A stretch of DNA of 15,947 bases from JAZSMJ01 sp045535815 (GTDB lineage: Bacteria; Bacillota; Clostridia; Oscillospirales; CAG-272), in the NCBI GenBank assembly GCA_045535815.1, contig JAZSMJ010000021.1:1-15947 (forward strand), in the 5' to 3' direction. Position numbers and translations under genes: made by a program. A model generated the notes under the pieces. That model did not search any database. It saw nothing but the letters and a program-made list of their open reading frames with translations, and was not told the origin of the DNA. Positions 1 to 7,818 of the stretch are shown here, in pieces. Every line of letters begins with the position of its first letter. Position 1 is the first letter of the stretch.

Positions 1-242
1 CCGTATATTTCAATAATTCTTCCTCTCGGGAATCCGCCTATACCGAGAGCCATATCAAGTGTGAGTGATCCGCTTGAAACGGCGCTGACGTTCATGTGGG
101 CATTTTCGCCCAGCTTCATTATTGCGCCCTGACCGTACGCCTTGGTTATCTGCGATATAGCGGTATCAAGCGCCAACTGTTTATTTTCCTTCGTATCGCC
201 GGCAGCAGCTGTTGCTGCGGCAGATTTCTTTGCTCTTGCCAT
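1..242 (-). CDS. recA: RecA recombinase, N-terminal part (cut by window edge)
   Basis: RecA coats single-stranded DNA and drives homologous strand exchange and the SOS response. Only the first 80 codons are inside the window. Translating the minus strand from the ATG at 240-242 gives an Ala/Lys-rich leader of about 20 residues, then ALDTAISQITKAYGQGAIM, the segment VSAVSSGSLTLDMALGIGG and FPRGRIIEIYG. These are the standard RecA N-terminal helix and the strand just before the Walker A loop, which would lie beyond base 1. A good ribosome binding site, AAGGAG, lies about 8 bases upstream. The start is 23 bp from the stop of the lipoprotein gene at 266, so recA probably belongs to the leftward gyrase operon. 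No CGAAC-N4-GTTCG type SOS box is visible in that gap. Identity is secure; the rest of the gene cannot be judged. Confidence 0.96.
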   Translation of the reverse strand, partial: MARAKKSAAATAAAGDTKENKQLALDTAISQITKAYGQGAIMKLGENAHMNVSAVSSGSLTLDMALGIGGFPRGRIIEIY

Positions 243-265
243 AGCTGTTTCTCCTTATTATTTTA

Positions 266-862
266 TCAATAGGTGGGGCTGTCAAGACGCCAGCCGTCAG
301 CTTCATTTACTATAGTGATTTTTTTGGTTCCGCTCTTTTCCATATCGTAAACGTAGTCAAACTCGCAGATTATTTTATCTACCGTATCCTTGACTACCGT
401 CATGGACGACATATCGATCTCGGTTGCAAGCTTGAATCCGTCGTAGGTGATATCAACGCAAAGCTCGCCCTTTTTATCGATATATCTCGGATAGATATTA
501 TAGCTTTCATTATCGGGATCTATGGTTTCTGTAAACAACGATGCAGTTATTATATTCATATATCCGTCTGAGAATATACCGTATAAAGTATCCATCAGAT
601 CGTTTACAGACTGATACGGAGACGAGTCGGAAACCGGATAATACTGAGCCGCAGTAACCGAATCGAGTACACTTGCGTCATCCTCGGGTGCAATACCCTC
701 TCCCCAAAGAATAACGTTCATCTCCTGCGATCTCGGAATGAGGTCCTCGTATATCGCCTTGATCTCATCCTCTGAAAGACCGCTCGGCTTCTTTGCACAG
801 GAGGCAAAGGCTGTTGCAAGCACTGCAAGCATTACTGCAAAAACAATAATTCTTTTCTTCAT
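266..862 (-). CDS. small predicted lipoprotein, function unknown
   Basis: I do not recognise the family. The protein has a lysine-rich start (MKKR), a hydrophobic stretch of about 15 residues, and then AFASC followed by AKK. This is a plausible type II signal with the lipidated cysteine at residue 22, although Phe at -3 is atypical. The mature part, about 175 residues, is acidic and rich in Tyr and Asp, and ends in DGWRLDSPTY, so it is probably an extracytoplasmic globular domain tethered to the membrane. Two starts are possible. The ATG at 877 overlaps the gyrA stop (TAATG), which suggests coupling. The ATG at 862, five codons later, has a GCAGGG ribosome binding site about 8 bases upstream and begins directly at the signal peptide, so I prefer it. 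It sits between gyrA and recA with almost no gaps, so it is likely co-transcribed with them, but the context does not reveal its role. Confidence 0.82.
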   Translation of the reverse strand: MKKRIIVFAVMLAVLATAFASCAKKPSGLSEDEIKAIYEDLIPRSQEMNVILWGEGIAPEDDASVLDSVTAAQYYPVSDSSPYQSVNDLMDTLYGIFSDGYMNIITASLFTETIDPDNESYNIYPRYIDKKGELCVDITYDGFKLATEIDMSSMTVVKDTVDKIICEFDYVYDMEKSGTKKITIVNEADGWRLDSPTY

Positions 863-876
863 ATCAAAGCCCTGCA

Positions 877-3396
877 TTACTTATCATTTTCGGGCGTTTC
901 GGGAGCAGATTCGGTTGAAGCTGTCTCCGTTTCGGGAGTGACCTCTTCATCTTCATCCTTTTCATCCTCGTGATCGACCCTTGCAAAGCTGATGATATAC
1001 GATCCGTCGGCAGGTCTCATAACGATAACGCCGCCTGCGCTTCTGTGATACTGAGGAATATCTGCAACGGGTGTTCTTATGATGGTACCGTCGTTTGTGA
1101 TTATCATAAGGTCATCGGAATCGGAAACCGAAGCGATACCTGCAAGCATACCCGTCTTTTCGTTCACGTTATGGCAGGATACACCCTTACCGCCTCTTGC
1201 GTGGCACTGGAAGTCGTCGAAGGATGAGCGCTTTCCGTATCCGTTTTCGGTTACGGTAATGAGCGACTTGTCCTCTTCAACAACGGCAACACCCTTGACG
1301 TAATCGCCGTCCTCAAGCTTGATTCCTCGAACGCCTCTTGCAGTTCTGCCCATAACTCGAACGTCGTCCTCGTTAAATCTTGCGGCATTTCCGCCGTGAG
1401 TAGCTATAATGAGGTTGCTTCCGCCCTTTGTATGCTTTACGAATACAAGCTCGTCGCCCTCGTCAAGATCGAGCGCTATCTTACCACCTTTTCTGCGGTT
1501 TGAATATTCTGACATCAGCGTTCTCTTGATAACGCCAAGCTTGGTTACCATAGTCAGATATTCGTTTTCTTCAAATCCCTGAATAGAGATAATGGTAGTA
1601 ACCTTTTCGCCCTCATCAAGCTCTACGAGGTTTACTACGTTCGTTCCCTTGGCAGTTCTTCCTGCCTCGGGTATCTGGAACGCCTTTCTTACGTGTATCT
1701 TACCCTTGTTTGTAAACAGAAGCAGATACGAATGGCTGTCTACCGCAAGAACTGTCTCAACGAAGTCCTCGTCCTTGGTAGCCATACCGATAATACCCTT
1801 ACCGCCCCTTCTCTGTGCAGAGTAGGTATCGGAGGGAAGTCTCTTGATATATCCGCTGTGGGACATGGTTATAACGCAGGTATGACGCTCGATAAGATCC
1901 TCAACGAGTATCTCTTCCTCCATAGGAACTATCTCAGAGCGGCGCTCGTCGCCGAAGCGGCGCTTGATCTCAAGAAGCTCCTCTTTGATGACTTCCTTGA
2001 TTGCTTCATCACTTGATATCTTTGATTTGAGCTCCTCTATCAGCGCATAAAGCTTTTCAAGGCGCTCAATAACCTTCTGTCTTTCCATTCCGGCAAGACG
2101 ACCGAGAGTCATATCAACGATAGCCTGCGCCTGAACGTCGGAAAGTGAGAATCTGTCCGACAGCGCCTGCTTTGCCTCGGGTATGGACATACTCGATCTG
2201 ATTATGTTGATGACCTCGTCAATATTGTCTGCAGCTATCTTGTAGCCCTCGTTAATATGCGCCTCACGCTCTGCCTTTGCAAGATCAAAGCGTATACGGC
2301 GGACTATAACCTCCTTCTGATGCTCGATATAATACTGAAGTATCGGTATAAGTCCGAGCACCTTAGGCTCGTTATTTACAAGTGCGACCATATTTACGGC
2401 AAAGGTATCCTGAAGCTGAGTATACTTATACAGCTGATTGAGAATAACCTGACCGTTTGCATCTCTTCTGTATCCTATTTCGATACGGATACCGTTTTTC
2501 TGGTCGGAGTAGTCGTTTATTCTGGTAATTCCCTCAATGCGCTTGTCCTTGACGCATTCGGAAATTGCCTGGCAGAGCATAGCCTTGTTTACCTGGTAAG
2601 GAAGCTCTGATACCGTTATGGTATTCTTATCCTCGTTCACGTCAACTCTTGCACGAACGACTATTCTTCCTCTACCGGTCATATACGCCTCGTAAACTCC
2701 TGCCGTACCGCAGATAAGTCCCCTCGTCGGGAAGTCGGGCGCCTTGATATATTTCATAAGGTCTATGACAGTAGCATCGGGATTATCCATAAGGTAAAGT
2801 GTTCCGTCAATTACCTCGCAGAGATTGTGAGGCGGAATATTCGTCGCCATACCTACCGCAATACCGACCGATCCGTTTACAAGCAGATTGGGGAAGCGTG
2901 AGGGAAGCACAACGGGCTCCTTCAGCTTATTGTCGAAGTTGGGGGTAAAATCAACGACGTCCTTTTCAATATCGGCAAGCATAAGATCGGAGATCTTAGC
3001 CATTCTCGCCTCTGTATAACGGTAAGCAGCCGCACCGTCACCGTCAACGTTACCGAAGTTTCCGTGTCCGTCGATAAGAGGATAGCGAAGCGAGAAGGTC
3101 TGCGCCATTCTTACCATGGTATCGTAAACCGCGGAGTCGCCGTGAGGATGGTAACGTCCGAGAACGTTACCTACTGTAGTAGCCGACTTTCTGAACGGTC
3201 TGTCGCTTGTAAGATGATCCTCGTACATAGCGTAAAGAACACGGCGGTGTACCGGCTTCATACCGTCACGCACGTCCGGGAGCGCTCTGGACATAATAAC
3301 GCTCATGGCATAGTCAATAAACGATTTTTTGACCTCAGTGCCCATCTCTACGTCTTCTATTCTTTGGTCCTTAAACTCGTAATCCCTTTTTTCCAC
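877..3396 (-). CDS. gyrA: DNA gyrase subunit A
   Basis: GyrA is the DNA-cleaving subunit of the A2B2 gyrase that introduces negative supercoils. The 839-residue length is typical. The breakage-reunion domain carries the catalytic tyrosine at residue 127 in YRYTEARM. The quinolone-determining stretch HPHGDSAVYD keeps Ser88 and Asp92, the positions matching E. coli Ser83 and Asp87, so it looks like a quinolone-sensitive type. The GyrA box QRRGGKG, at residues 528-534, opens the C-terminal beta-pinwheel domain and separates this protein from ParC. The last 30 or so residues form a very acidic Asp/Glu tail with Thr/Ser. The start is GTG at 3394-3396, with AGGTGA about 5 bases upstream. It lies 36 bp downstream of the sugar kinase gene, and its stop overlaps an ATG of the lipoprotein gene, consistent with one leftward operon. 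Confidence 0.98.
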   Translation of the reverse strand: MEKRDYEFKDQRIEDVEMGTEVKKSFIDYAMSVIMSRALPDVRDGMKPVHRRVLYAMYEDHLTSDRPFRKSATTVGNVLGRYHPHGDSAVYDTMVRMAQTFSLRYPLIDGHGNFGNVDGDGAAAYRYTEARMAKISDLMLADIEKDVVDFTPNFDNKLKEPVVLPSRFPNLLVNGSVGIAVGMATNIPPHNLCEVIDGTLYLMDNPDATVIDLMKYIKAPDFPTRGLICGTAGVYEAYMTGRGRIVVRARVDVNEDKNTITVSELPYQVNKAMLCQAISECVKDKRIEGITRINDYSDQKNGIRIEIGYRRDANGQVILNQLYKYTQLQDTFAVNMVALVNNEPKVLGLIPILQYYIEHQKEVIVRRIRFDLAKAEREAHINEGYKIAADNIDEVINIIRSSMSIPEAKQALSDRFSLSDVQAQAIVDMTLGRLAGMERQKVIERLEKLYALIEELKSKISSDEAIKEVIKEELLEIKRRFGDERRSEIVPMEEEILVEDLIERHTCVITMSHSGYIKRLPSDTYSAQRRGGKGIIGMATKDEDFVETVLAVDSHSYLLLFTNKGKIHVRKAFQIPEAGRTAKGTNVVNLVELDEGEKVTTIISIQGFEENEYLTMVTKLGVIKRTLMSEYSNRRKGGKIALDLDEGDELVFVKHTKGGSNLIIATHGGNAARFNEDDVRVMGRTARGVRGIKLEDGDYVKGVAVVEEDKSLITVTENGYGKRSSFDDFQCHARGGKGVSCHNVNEKTGMLAGIASVSDSDDLMIITNDGTIIRTPVADIPQYHRSAGGVIVMRPADGSYIISFARVDHEDEKDEDEEVTPETETASTESAPETPENDK

Positions 3397-3432
3397 TTTA
3401 TCACCTATAATATCTTTGTTTTGTTATTTTCA

Positions 3433-4389
3433 TCACACGCTCGTAACGTCGAGCATGCTCTCGTATTTTCTCATTGCTTCAAAGGAGGGCATTGCCGTTC
3501 CCTCAAGCTCAACCTTGGCGGCGGATGCGCTTGCGGCAAATCTCATTGCCTGCTCTGCGCTGCCCGTTCTGTCAAGCTCGTATATAAATGAGGCAAGATA
3601 GGTATCGCCTGCACCGGTAAAGCCTCTCAGCTCGACCTTGGGAGTATTGGCTGTGTAAAACCCGTACTCTCCTGCGTAGACAGAGCCGTCTCCGCCCATC
3701 GTGCAGAGCACCGACACCCCTTTTTCCTCATATATCCTCTTTGAGTTTTCCACAACCTCGTCTATTGTTTTAAGGCTTTTTCCAACGTATCCGGAAAGCT
3801 CGAAAAGATTGGGCTTTATAAGGTAGGGAAGCCCTTCCATGCCTTGTTTTAAAGCCTCACCGTCACAGTCGAGTATGACCCTTGAGCCATATTTTTTCCC
3901 CATACTTACAATATCCTTATACACAGACTTTTCCACACCCCTCGGAATACTTCCGCCAATGAAGAAAAACTGTTTATTATCTGTTGATATGCTGTTGGTT
4001 TCATTAAAAAACGCATCAAGAGAATCCATTAGTTCCGCAAGCTCAACATCGCTTATCGGACCGCCTGCCTCGTTTGCCTCGGTGCAGTTTTTTTCTGAAT
4101 CGGTCATCTTGATATTCATTCTGGTCTCAGCCGCAGTCTCGGTAAATCTGTAAAGAATACCCTCGCTGTCCAGCATTTCCTTGAATATGGTGCCGTTTGC
4201 GCCTCCGCAAAAGCCGTAGGTCACTGCGTCTATGCCCATAATTTTGAGGGCACGTGATACGTTAACTCCCTTGCTTCCGGCATTTGATACGGTTGCTCTT
4301 GCACGGTTGAGCTCACCTGCTGTGAATATACCGTCAAAAAACATGGTTCTGTCTATTGCCGGGTTAAGTGTTAAAGTTGCTGCTTTCAT
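3433..4389 (-). CDS. PfkB-family sugar-phosphate kinase (1-phosphofructokinase/tagatose-6-phosphate kinase type)
   Basis: This is a ribokinase-fold kinase of the FruK/LacC branch, which phosphorylates hexose phosphates such as fructose 1-phosphate or tagatose 6-phosphate. The N terminus TLTLNPAIDRTMFF and the region NAGSKGVNVSRAL (residues 36-48) match the substrate-binding part of that branch, although the usual GGKG is GSKG here. The segment LIKPNLFELSG (190-200) is the KPN-x-x-EL motif. GFTGAGDT (256-263) contains the anion hole and the catalytic base Asp262, so the enzyme looks intact. The length of 318 residues is normal. The gene sits between gyrB (15 bp gap) and gyrA (36 bp gap) on the same strand and is presumably co-transcribed with them. 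No phosphotransferase or other sugar gene is near, so the true substrate cannot be read from context and I give no symbol. Confidence 0.9.
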   Translation of the reverse strand: MKAATLTLNPAIDRTMFFDGIFTAGELNRARATVSNAGSKGVNVSRALKIMGIDAVTYGFCGGANGTIFKEMLDSEGILYRFTETAAETRMNIKMTDSEKNCTEANEAGGPISDVELAELMDSLDAFFNETNSISTDNKQFFFIGGSIPRGVEKSVYKDIVSMGKKYGSRVILDCDGEALKQGMEGLPYLIKPNLFELSGYVGKSLKTIDEVVENSKRIYEEKGVSVLCTMGGDGSVYAGEYGFYTANTPKVELRGFTGAGDTYLASFIYELDRTGSAEQAMRFAASASAAKVELEGTAMPSFEAMRKYESMLDVTSV

Positions 4390-4404
4390 TTTTATATCTC
4401 CGAA

Positions 4405-6327
4405 TTATATATCGAGGTTGGTAACGTATTTTGCGTTTGCTTCTATAAATTCCTTGCGAGGCTCTACCTTATCTCCCATAAGGACGGAGAAAAGCTCGTC
4501 ACAGGCGATAGCATCGTCTATGGTGACCTTGAGAAGCGTTCTCTTTTCGGGGTCCATAGTGGTCTCCCAAAGCTGAGGCGGGTCCATCTCACCAAGACCC
4601 TTATATCTCTCGGCTTCAACTCCGTGTCCGCCGAGCTGTTCTATATACAGATCTCTTTCCTCGTCAGAGAAGGCGTATCTTTCCTGCTTGCCCTTGAAGA
4701 CCTTATAGAGCGGCGGCTGTGCGAGATAGATATGACCGTCCTCGATAAGCTGTCTCATATGTCTGAAGAAGAATGTCAGAAGCAATATTCTGATGTGCGA
4801 GCCGTCAACGTCGGCATCGGCCATAAGAATTATCTTGCCGTATCTTAATTTGCTTATATCGAATTCATCTCCGATACCGCATCCGATAGCCTGATATATC
4901 GGTATCAGCTGCTCGTTTGCGTATACCTTGTCAAGTCGGCTCTTTTCAACGTTAAGGACCTTACCTCTAAGAGGAAGGATAGCCTGGAAAGCAGCGTCTC
5001 TGCCTTCCTTTGCAGAGCCTCCTGCGGAGTTACCCTCGACCAGGAAAAGCTCTGTAACGTCAGCATTTTTCTCAACGCAGTCTGCCAGCTTTCCGGGAAG
5101 GGAGGTTCCCTCAAGTCCGTTCTTTCTGCGAACGTTCTCTCTTGCCTTTCTTGCAGCCTCTCTTGCGTTTGCGGCTGCTACCGATTTCTCAAGTATCTGC
5201 TTTGCAACCGAGGGATTTTCCTCAAGATGCTCGCTCAGCTTCTCGCAGACCATCGAGTATACCATGGTACGAACCTCGGAGTTACCGAGCTTTGCCTTGG
5301 TCTGACCCTCAAACTGCGCCTCGGGAAGCTTTACCGATACGACTGCGCAAAGGCCCTCTCTTACGTCCTCGCCCGACAGCTTACTGTCAGCCCCTTTAAG
5401 AATGTTGAGCTTCTTGCCGTAGTCGTTTAGTATCTTGGTAAGTGCCTGCTTGAAGCCGACGTCATGCGTACCGCCCTCAAGCGTTCTTATATTGTTTGCA
5501 AAAGTTACTATAGTTTCGTTGTAGGAGTTGTTATACTGCAGAGCTATTTCTGCGGTGATATCTCCCTTTTCCGCCTTCATATAGATGATGGACGGATGTA
5601 TGGGCTCGACCGCCTTTACCTTATTGAGATGCTCAACGTAGCTTATAATACCGCCCTCATAGCAAAGATCGTTTTCGATTATCTCGTCGCCTCTCTCGTC
5701 ACGCAGAATAATACGAACTCCTGCGTTTAAGAATGCCTGCTCTCTCATTCTCTTGAGAATGACCTCGTAATCAAAGACGGTGGTCTCATCAAATATCTGC
5801 GGATCGGGCATAAAGCGAACGTAAACGCCGTGCTTATCGGTATCTCCCTCGCATTTGAAGGGAACGGTCACCTTGCCTCGCTCAAAGCGCTCGGTATAGC
5901 GCTTTCCGCCGTAGCAGTCATCAACCTCAAGCCACTCGGAAAGAGCGTTTACGACCGACGCACCAACGCCGTGCAGACCGCCCGATATCTTATATCCGCC
6001 ACCGCCGAATTTACCGCCTGCATGAAGCACGGTAAATACCACCTCAAGTGTAGGAATACCTCTCTGATGGTGGATAGCCGAGGGAATACCTCTTCCGTCA
6101 TCCTGTATCGAAACGCTTCCATCAGAATGGAAAACCACCTCAACAGTCGAACAAAAGCCTGCCATTGCTTCGTCAATGGAGTTATCGACTATCTCGTATA
6201 TCAGATGGTGAAGACCCGCAGCAGAGGTCGAACCGATATACATACCCGGTCTTTTTCTTACCGCCTCAAGACCTTCAAGCACTTGTATTTGGTTTTCATC
6301 GTAGTTGTTGTTAATGATATCTGCCAT
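4405..6327 (-). CDS. gyrB: DNA gyrase subunit B
   Basis: GyrB is the ATPase subunit of gyrase. In order, the GHKL ATPase domain shows EIVDNSIDEA (catalytic Glu45, Mg-binding Asn49), DDGRGIP (76-82) and the ATP lid GGLHGVGASVVNALS (116-130). The transducer domain follows. The TOPRIM domain shows EGNSAGGSAK (Glu431) and PLRGKVLNVEK, then DADVDGSH with the metal-binding Asp504, Asp506 and Asp508. The C terminus has YKGLGEM. The length of 640 residues fits the short Gram-positive form without the proteobacterial insertion. The ATG at 6325-6327 is preceded by AAAGGAT. The position next to gyrA and downstream of recF/remB argues for gyrB over parE. The gap from remB is 63 bp and holds an 11-base palindrome just before the ribosome binding site. 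Confidence 0.98.
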   Translation of the reverse strand: MADIINNNYDENQIQVLEGLEAVRKRPGMYIGSTSAAGLHHLIYEIVDNSIDEAMAGFCSTVEVVFHSDGSVSIQDDGRGIPSAIHHQRGIPTLEVVFTVLHAGGKFGGGGYKISGGLHGVGASVVNALSEWLEVDDCYGGKRYTERFERGKVTVPFKCEGDTDKHGVYVRFMPDPQIFDETTVFDYEVILKRMREQAFLNAGVRIILRDERGDEIIENDLCYEGGIISYVEHLNKVKAVEPIHPSIIYMKAEKGDITAEIALQYNNSYNETIVTFANNIRTLEGGTHDVGFKQALTKILNDYGKKLNILKGADSKLSGEDVREGLCAVVSVKLPEAQFEGQTKAKLGNSEVRTMVYSMVCEKLSEHLEENPSVAKQILEKSVAAANAREAARKARENVRRKNGLEGTSLPGKLADCVEKNADVTELFLVEGNSAGGSAKEGRDAAFQAILPLRGKVLNVEKSRLDKVYANEQLIPIYQAIGCGIGDEFDISKLRYGKIILMADADVDGSHIRILLLTFFFRHMRQLIEDGHIYLAQPPLYKVFKGKQERYAFSDEERDLYIEQLGGHGVEAERYKGLGEMDPPQLWETTMDPEKRTLLKVTIDDAIACDELFSVLMGDKVEPRKEFIEANAKYVTNLDI

Positions 6328-6390
6328 TTTTCTATCCTTTCGTGACGGTCACCCGCCGCTTTAATGCTTTTCTTTTGGTATATCTCTGAT

Positions 6391-6642
6391 CTAAAATTTA
6401 TTTTTTCTTGAATTTATTCTTCCGCTCAGCCTTGACGGCGATATCTGCGACGTATACACCTTATCGTCTGTAAGAACGAAGGATTTCGGTATCTCTTCGT
6501 TTGAAATTTCAAGCCGTCCCTCTTTTTCGGTCTTTCTGAGAAAATCACGGCTTATCTGTGAGACGGTTGAGGTATCCATATCAAAAATACCTATTATACC
6601 GCCCGTTTTTATCATCTTGTTATTGCCGATATGAAGATACAC
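6391..6642 (-). CDS. remB: DUF370/RemA-RemB family protein, RemB (YaaB) type
   Basis: This is a small 83-residue protein of the DUF370 family, whose Bacillus members RemA and RemB regulate extracellular matrix genes; RemA binds DNA. The family signature is clear: MYLHIGNNKMIK, then GIIGIFDMDTSTVS, followed by SRDFL, IPKSFVLTDDKVYTSQIS and a basic C-terminal end. Its place between recF and gyrB is that of remB (yaaB) in B. subtilis, which is why I use that symbol and not remA. The start is a GTG at 6640-6642 with a perfect AGGAGG six bases upstream, placed 16 bp after the recF stop, so translation is probably linked to recF. The regulatory role in this organism is inference from the family. 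Confidence 0.92.
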   Translation of the reverse strand: MYLHIGNNKMIKTGGIIGIFDMDTSTVSQISRDFLRKTEKEGRLEISNEEIPKSFVLTDDKVYTSQISPSRLSGRINSRKNKF

Positions 6643-6658
6643 GAAGAGCCTCCTCTCA

Positions 6659-7780
6659 TCAAGCCTTTATTTTTTCGTATCCCCCCGAGCTTACCTTGAA
6701 AACTGCAAGCTCCGAGGATAATTCGCCTATACCTTCGCTTAATTTTTTCGATGCCGAAACGGTCTCGGGAGCGCAGGAGGTTATAAATACCTGCCTTCCG
6801 CTCATTTTTGATATTATAAACGCCTGCCTCTCGGAATCGAGCTCACTCAGAACGTCGTCAAAGAGAAATACCGGATATTCCCCCGTTAACTCCTTTGAAA
6901 TATCGCCCTCGGCAAGCTTTAGGGAGAGAGCAATGCTCCTCTGCTGTCCCTGAGATGCGTATATTCTCGCCTCTCTGCCATTGAGCAGGACCTCAAAATC
7001 GTCTCTGTGAGTGCCGTAACAGGTGTAGCCGTACCGACATTCCCTTTCAACGTTTTCGGTCAGCTGAGCCAAAAATTGAGCCTTTGTGAGATTGCCGTTG
7101 TAAACTATCTCCGGCTTTTCTCTGTCACTCGTCATATTTTTGAACAGAAGCTGTGCTTCTCTGTTCAGCTTTTCTATATATTCGGCTCTCGCATTAGCTA
7201 TATATTCAGCCTCCTGCGCAAGCTGCTCCGACCATATTCCTATAGTCGCATCAAGCACGCTTCTGTCGTATATACTGTTTTTAATAAGGGCGTTTCTCTG
7301 AGCGAGCACGTCGTAATATCTCTGAAGAGCTGCAAGATATCCCGACGATATCTGAGATATTCCCTCGTCAAGAAATCCTCTTCTTACGGCAGGACCGTCC
7401 TTCACGAGACCAAGATGCTGAGGACAGAAGAGAACTGCTCTGAAATTGCCGATAAATTCGGACATCTTTCTGATGTTTACCTTATTTTTTCGGCAGACCT
7501 TTTTTCCGGTATCGTCAAAAAACATCTCAAGATCACAGCGTCTGTCACCGTTTCTCTCAAAGGTCATCTTGACACCGGCATATTTCTCTCCGAATCTTAT
7601 TATCTCTTTTTCCTTGGTGGCTCTGAAGCCCTTACCTCTTGCAAAAAGGTAGATCCCCTCAAGAGCGTTGGTCTTTCCCTGCGCATTTGCTCCAAACAGA
7701 ACGTTTACCGCACCGCAAGGCTCTATAACGGCTCTTTCAATATTACGAAAATTGTTATATTCGATCCTCTCGACCTTCAT
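6659..7780 (-). CDS. recF: DNA replication/repair protein RecF
   Basis: RecF is an SMC-like ABC ATPase that binds gapped DNA and helps load RecA through RecR and RecO. The Walker A motif GANAQGKT lies at residues 30-37, the ABC signature SQGQQRS at 276-282 and Walker B FLFDD at 305-309, followed by the D-loop SELD. These are the family landmarks in the correct order, and 373 residues is normal. The N terminus MKVERIEYNNFRNI is also typical. The start ATG at 7778-7780 is preceded by AAAGAGG with a rather long spacer of about 13 bases. The gap to dnaN is 38 bp, so the small S4-domain gene (yaaA) found between dnaN and recF in many Firmicutes is absent here. Confidence 0.97.
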   Translation of the reverse strand: MKVERIEYNNFRNIERAVIEPCGAVNVLFGANAQGKTNALEGIYLFARGKGFRATKEKEIIRFGEKYAGVKMTFERNGDRRCDLEMFFDDTGKKVCRKNKVNIRKMSEFIGNFRAVLFCPQHLGLVKDGPAVRRGFLDEGISQISSGYLAALQRYYDVLAQRNALIKNSIYDRSVLDATIGIWSEQLAQEAEYIANARAEYIEKLNREAQLLFKNMTSDREKPEIVYNGNLTKAQFLAQLTENVERECRYGYTCYGTHRDDFEVLLNGREARIYASQGQQRSIALSLKLAEGDISKELTGEYPVFLFDDVLSELDSERQAFIISKMSGRQVFITSCAPETVSASKKLSEGIGELSSELAVFKVSSGGYEKIKA

Positions 7781-7818
7781 CGCTGTGCAAAAACCTCTTT
7801 ATGAAGCATTTATATTTC

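Noticed and set aside
243..900. SOS (LexA) operator for recA
   Set aside because: A string resembling one half, GAATAACGTTC near 711-721, has the wrong spacing and lies within the lipoprotein gene.
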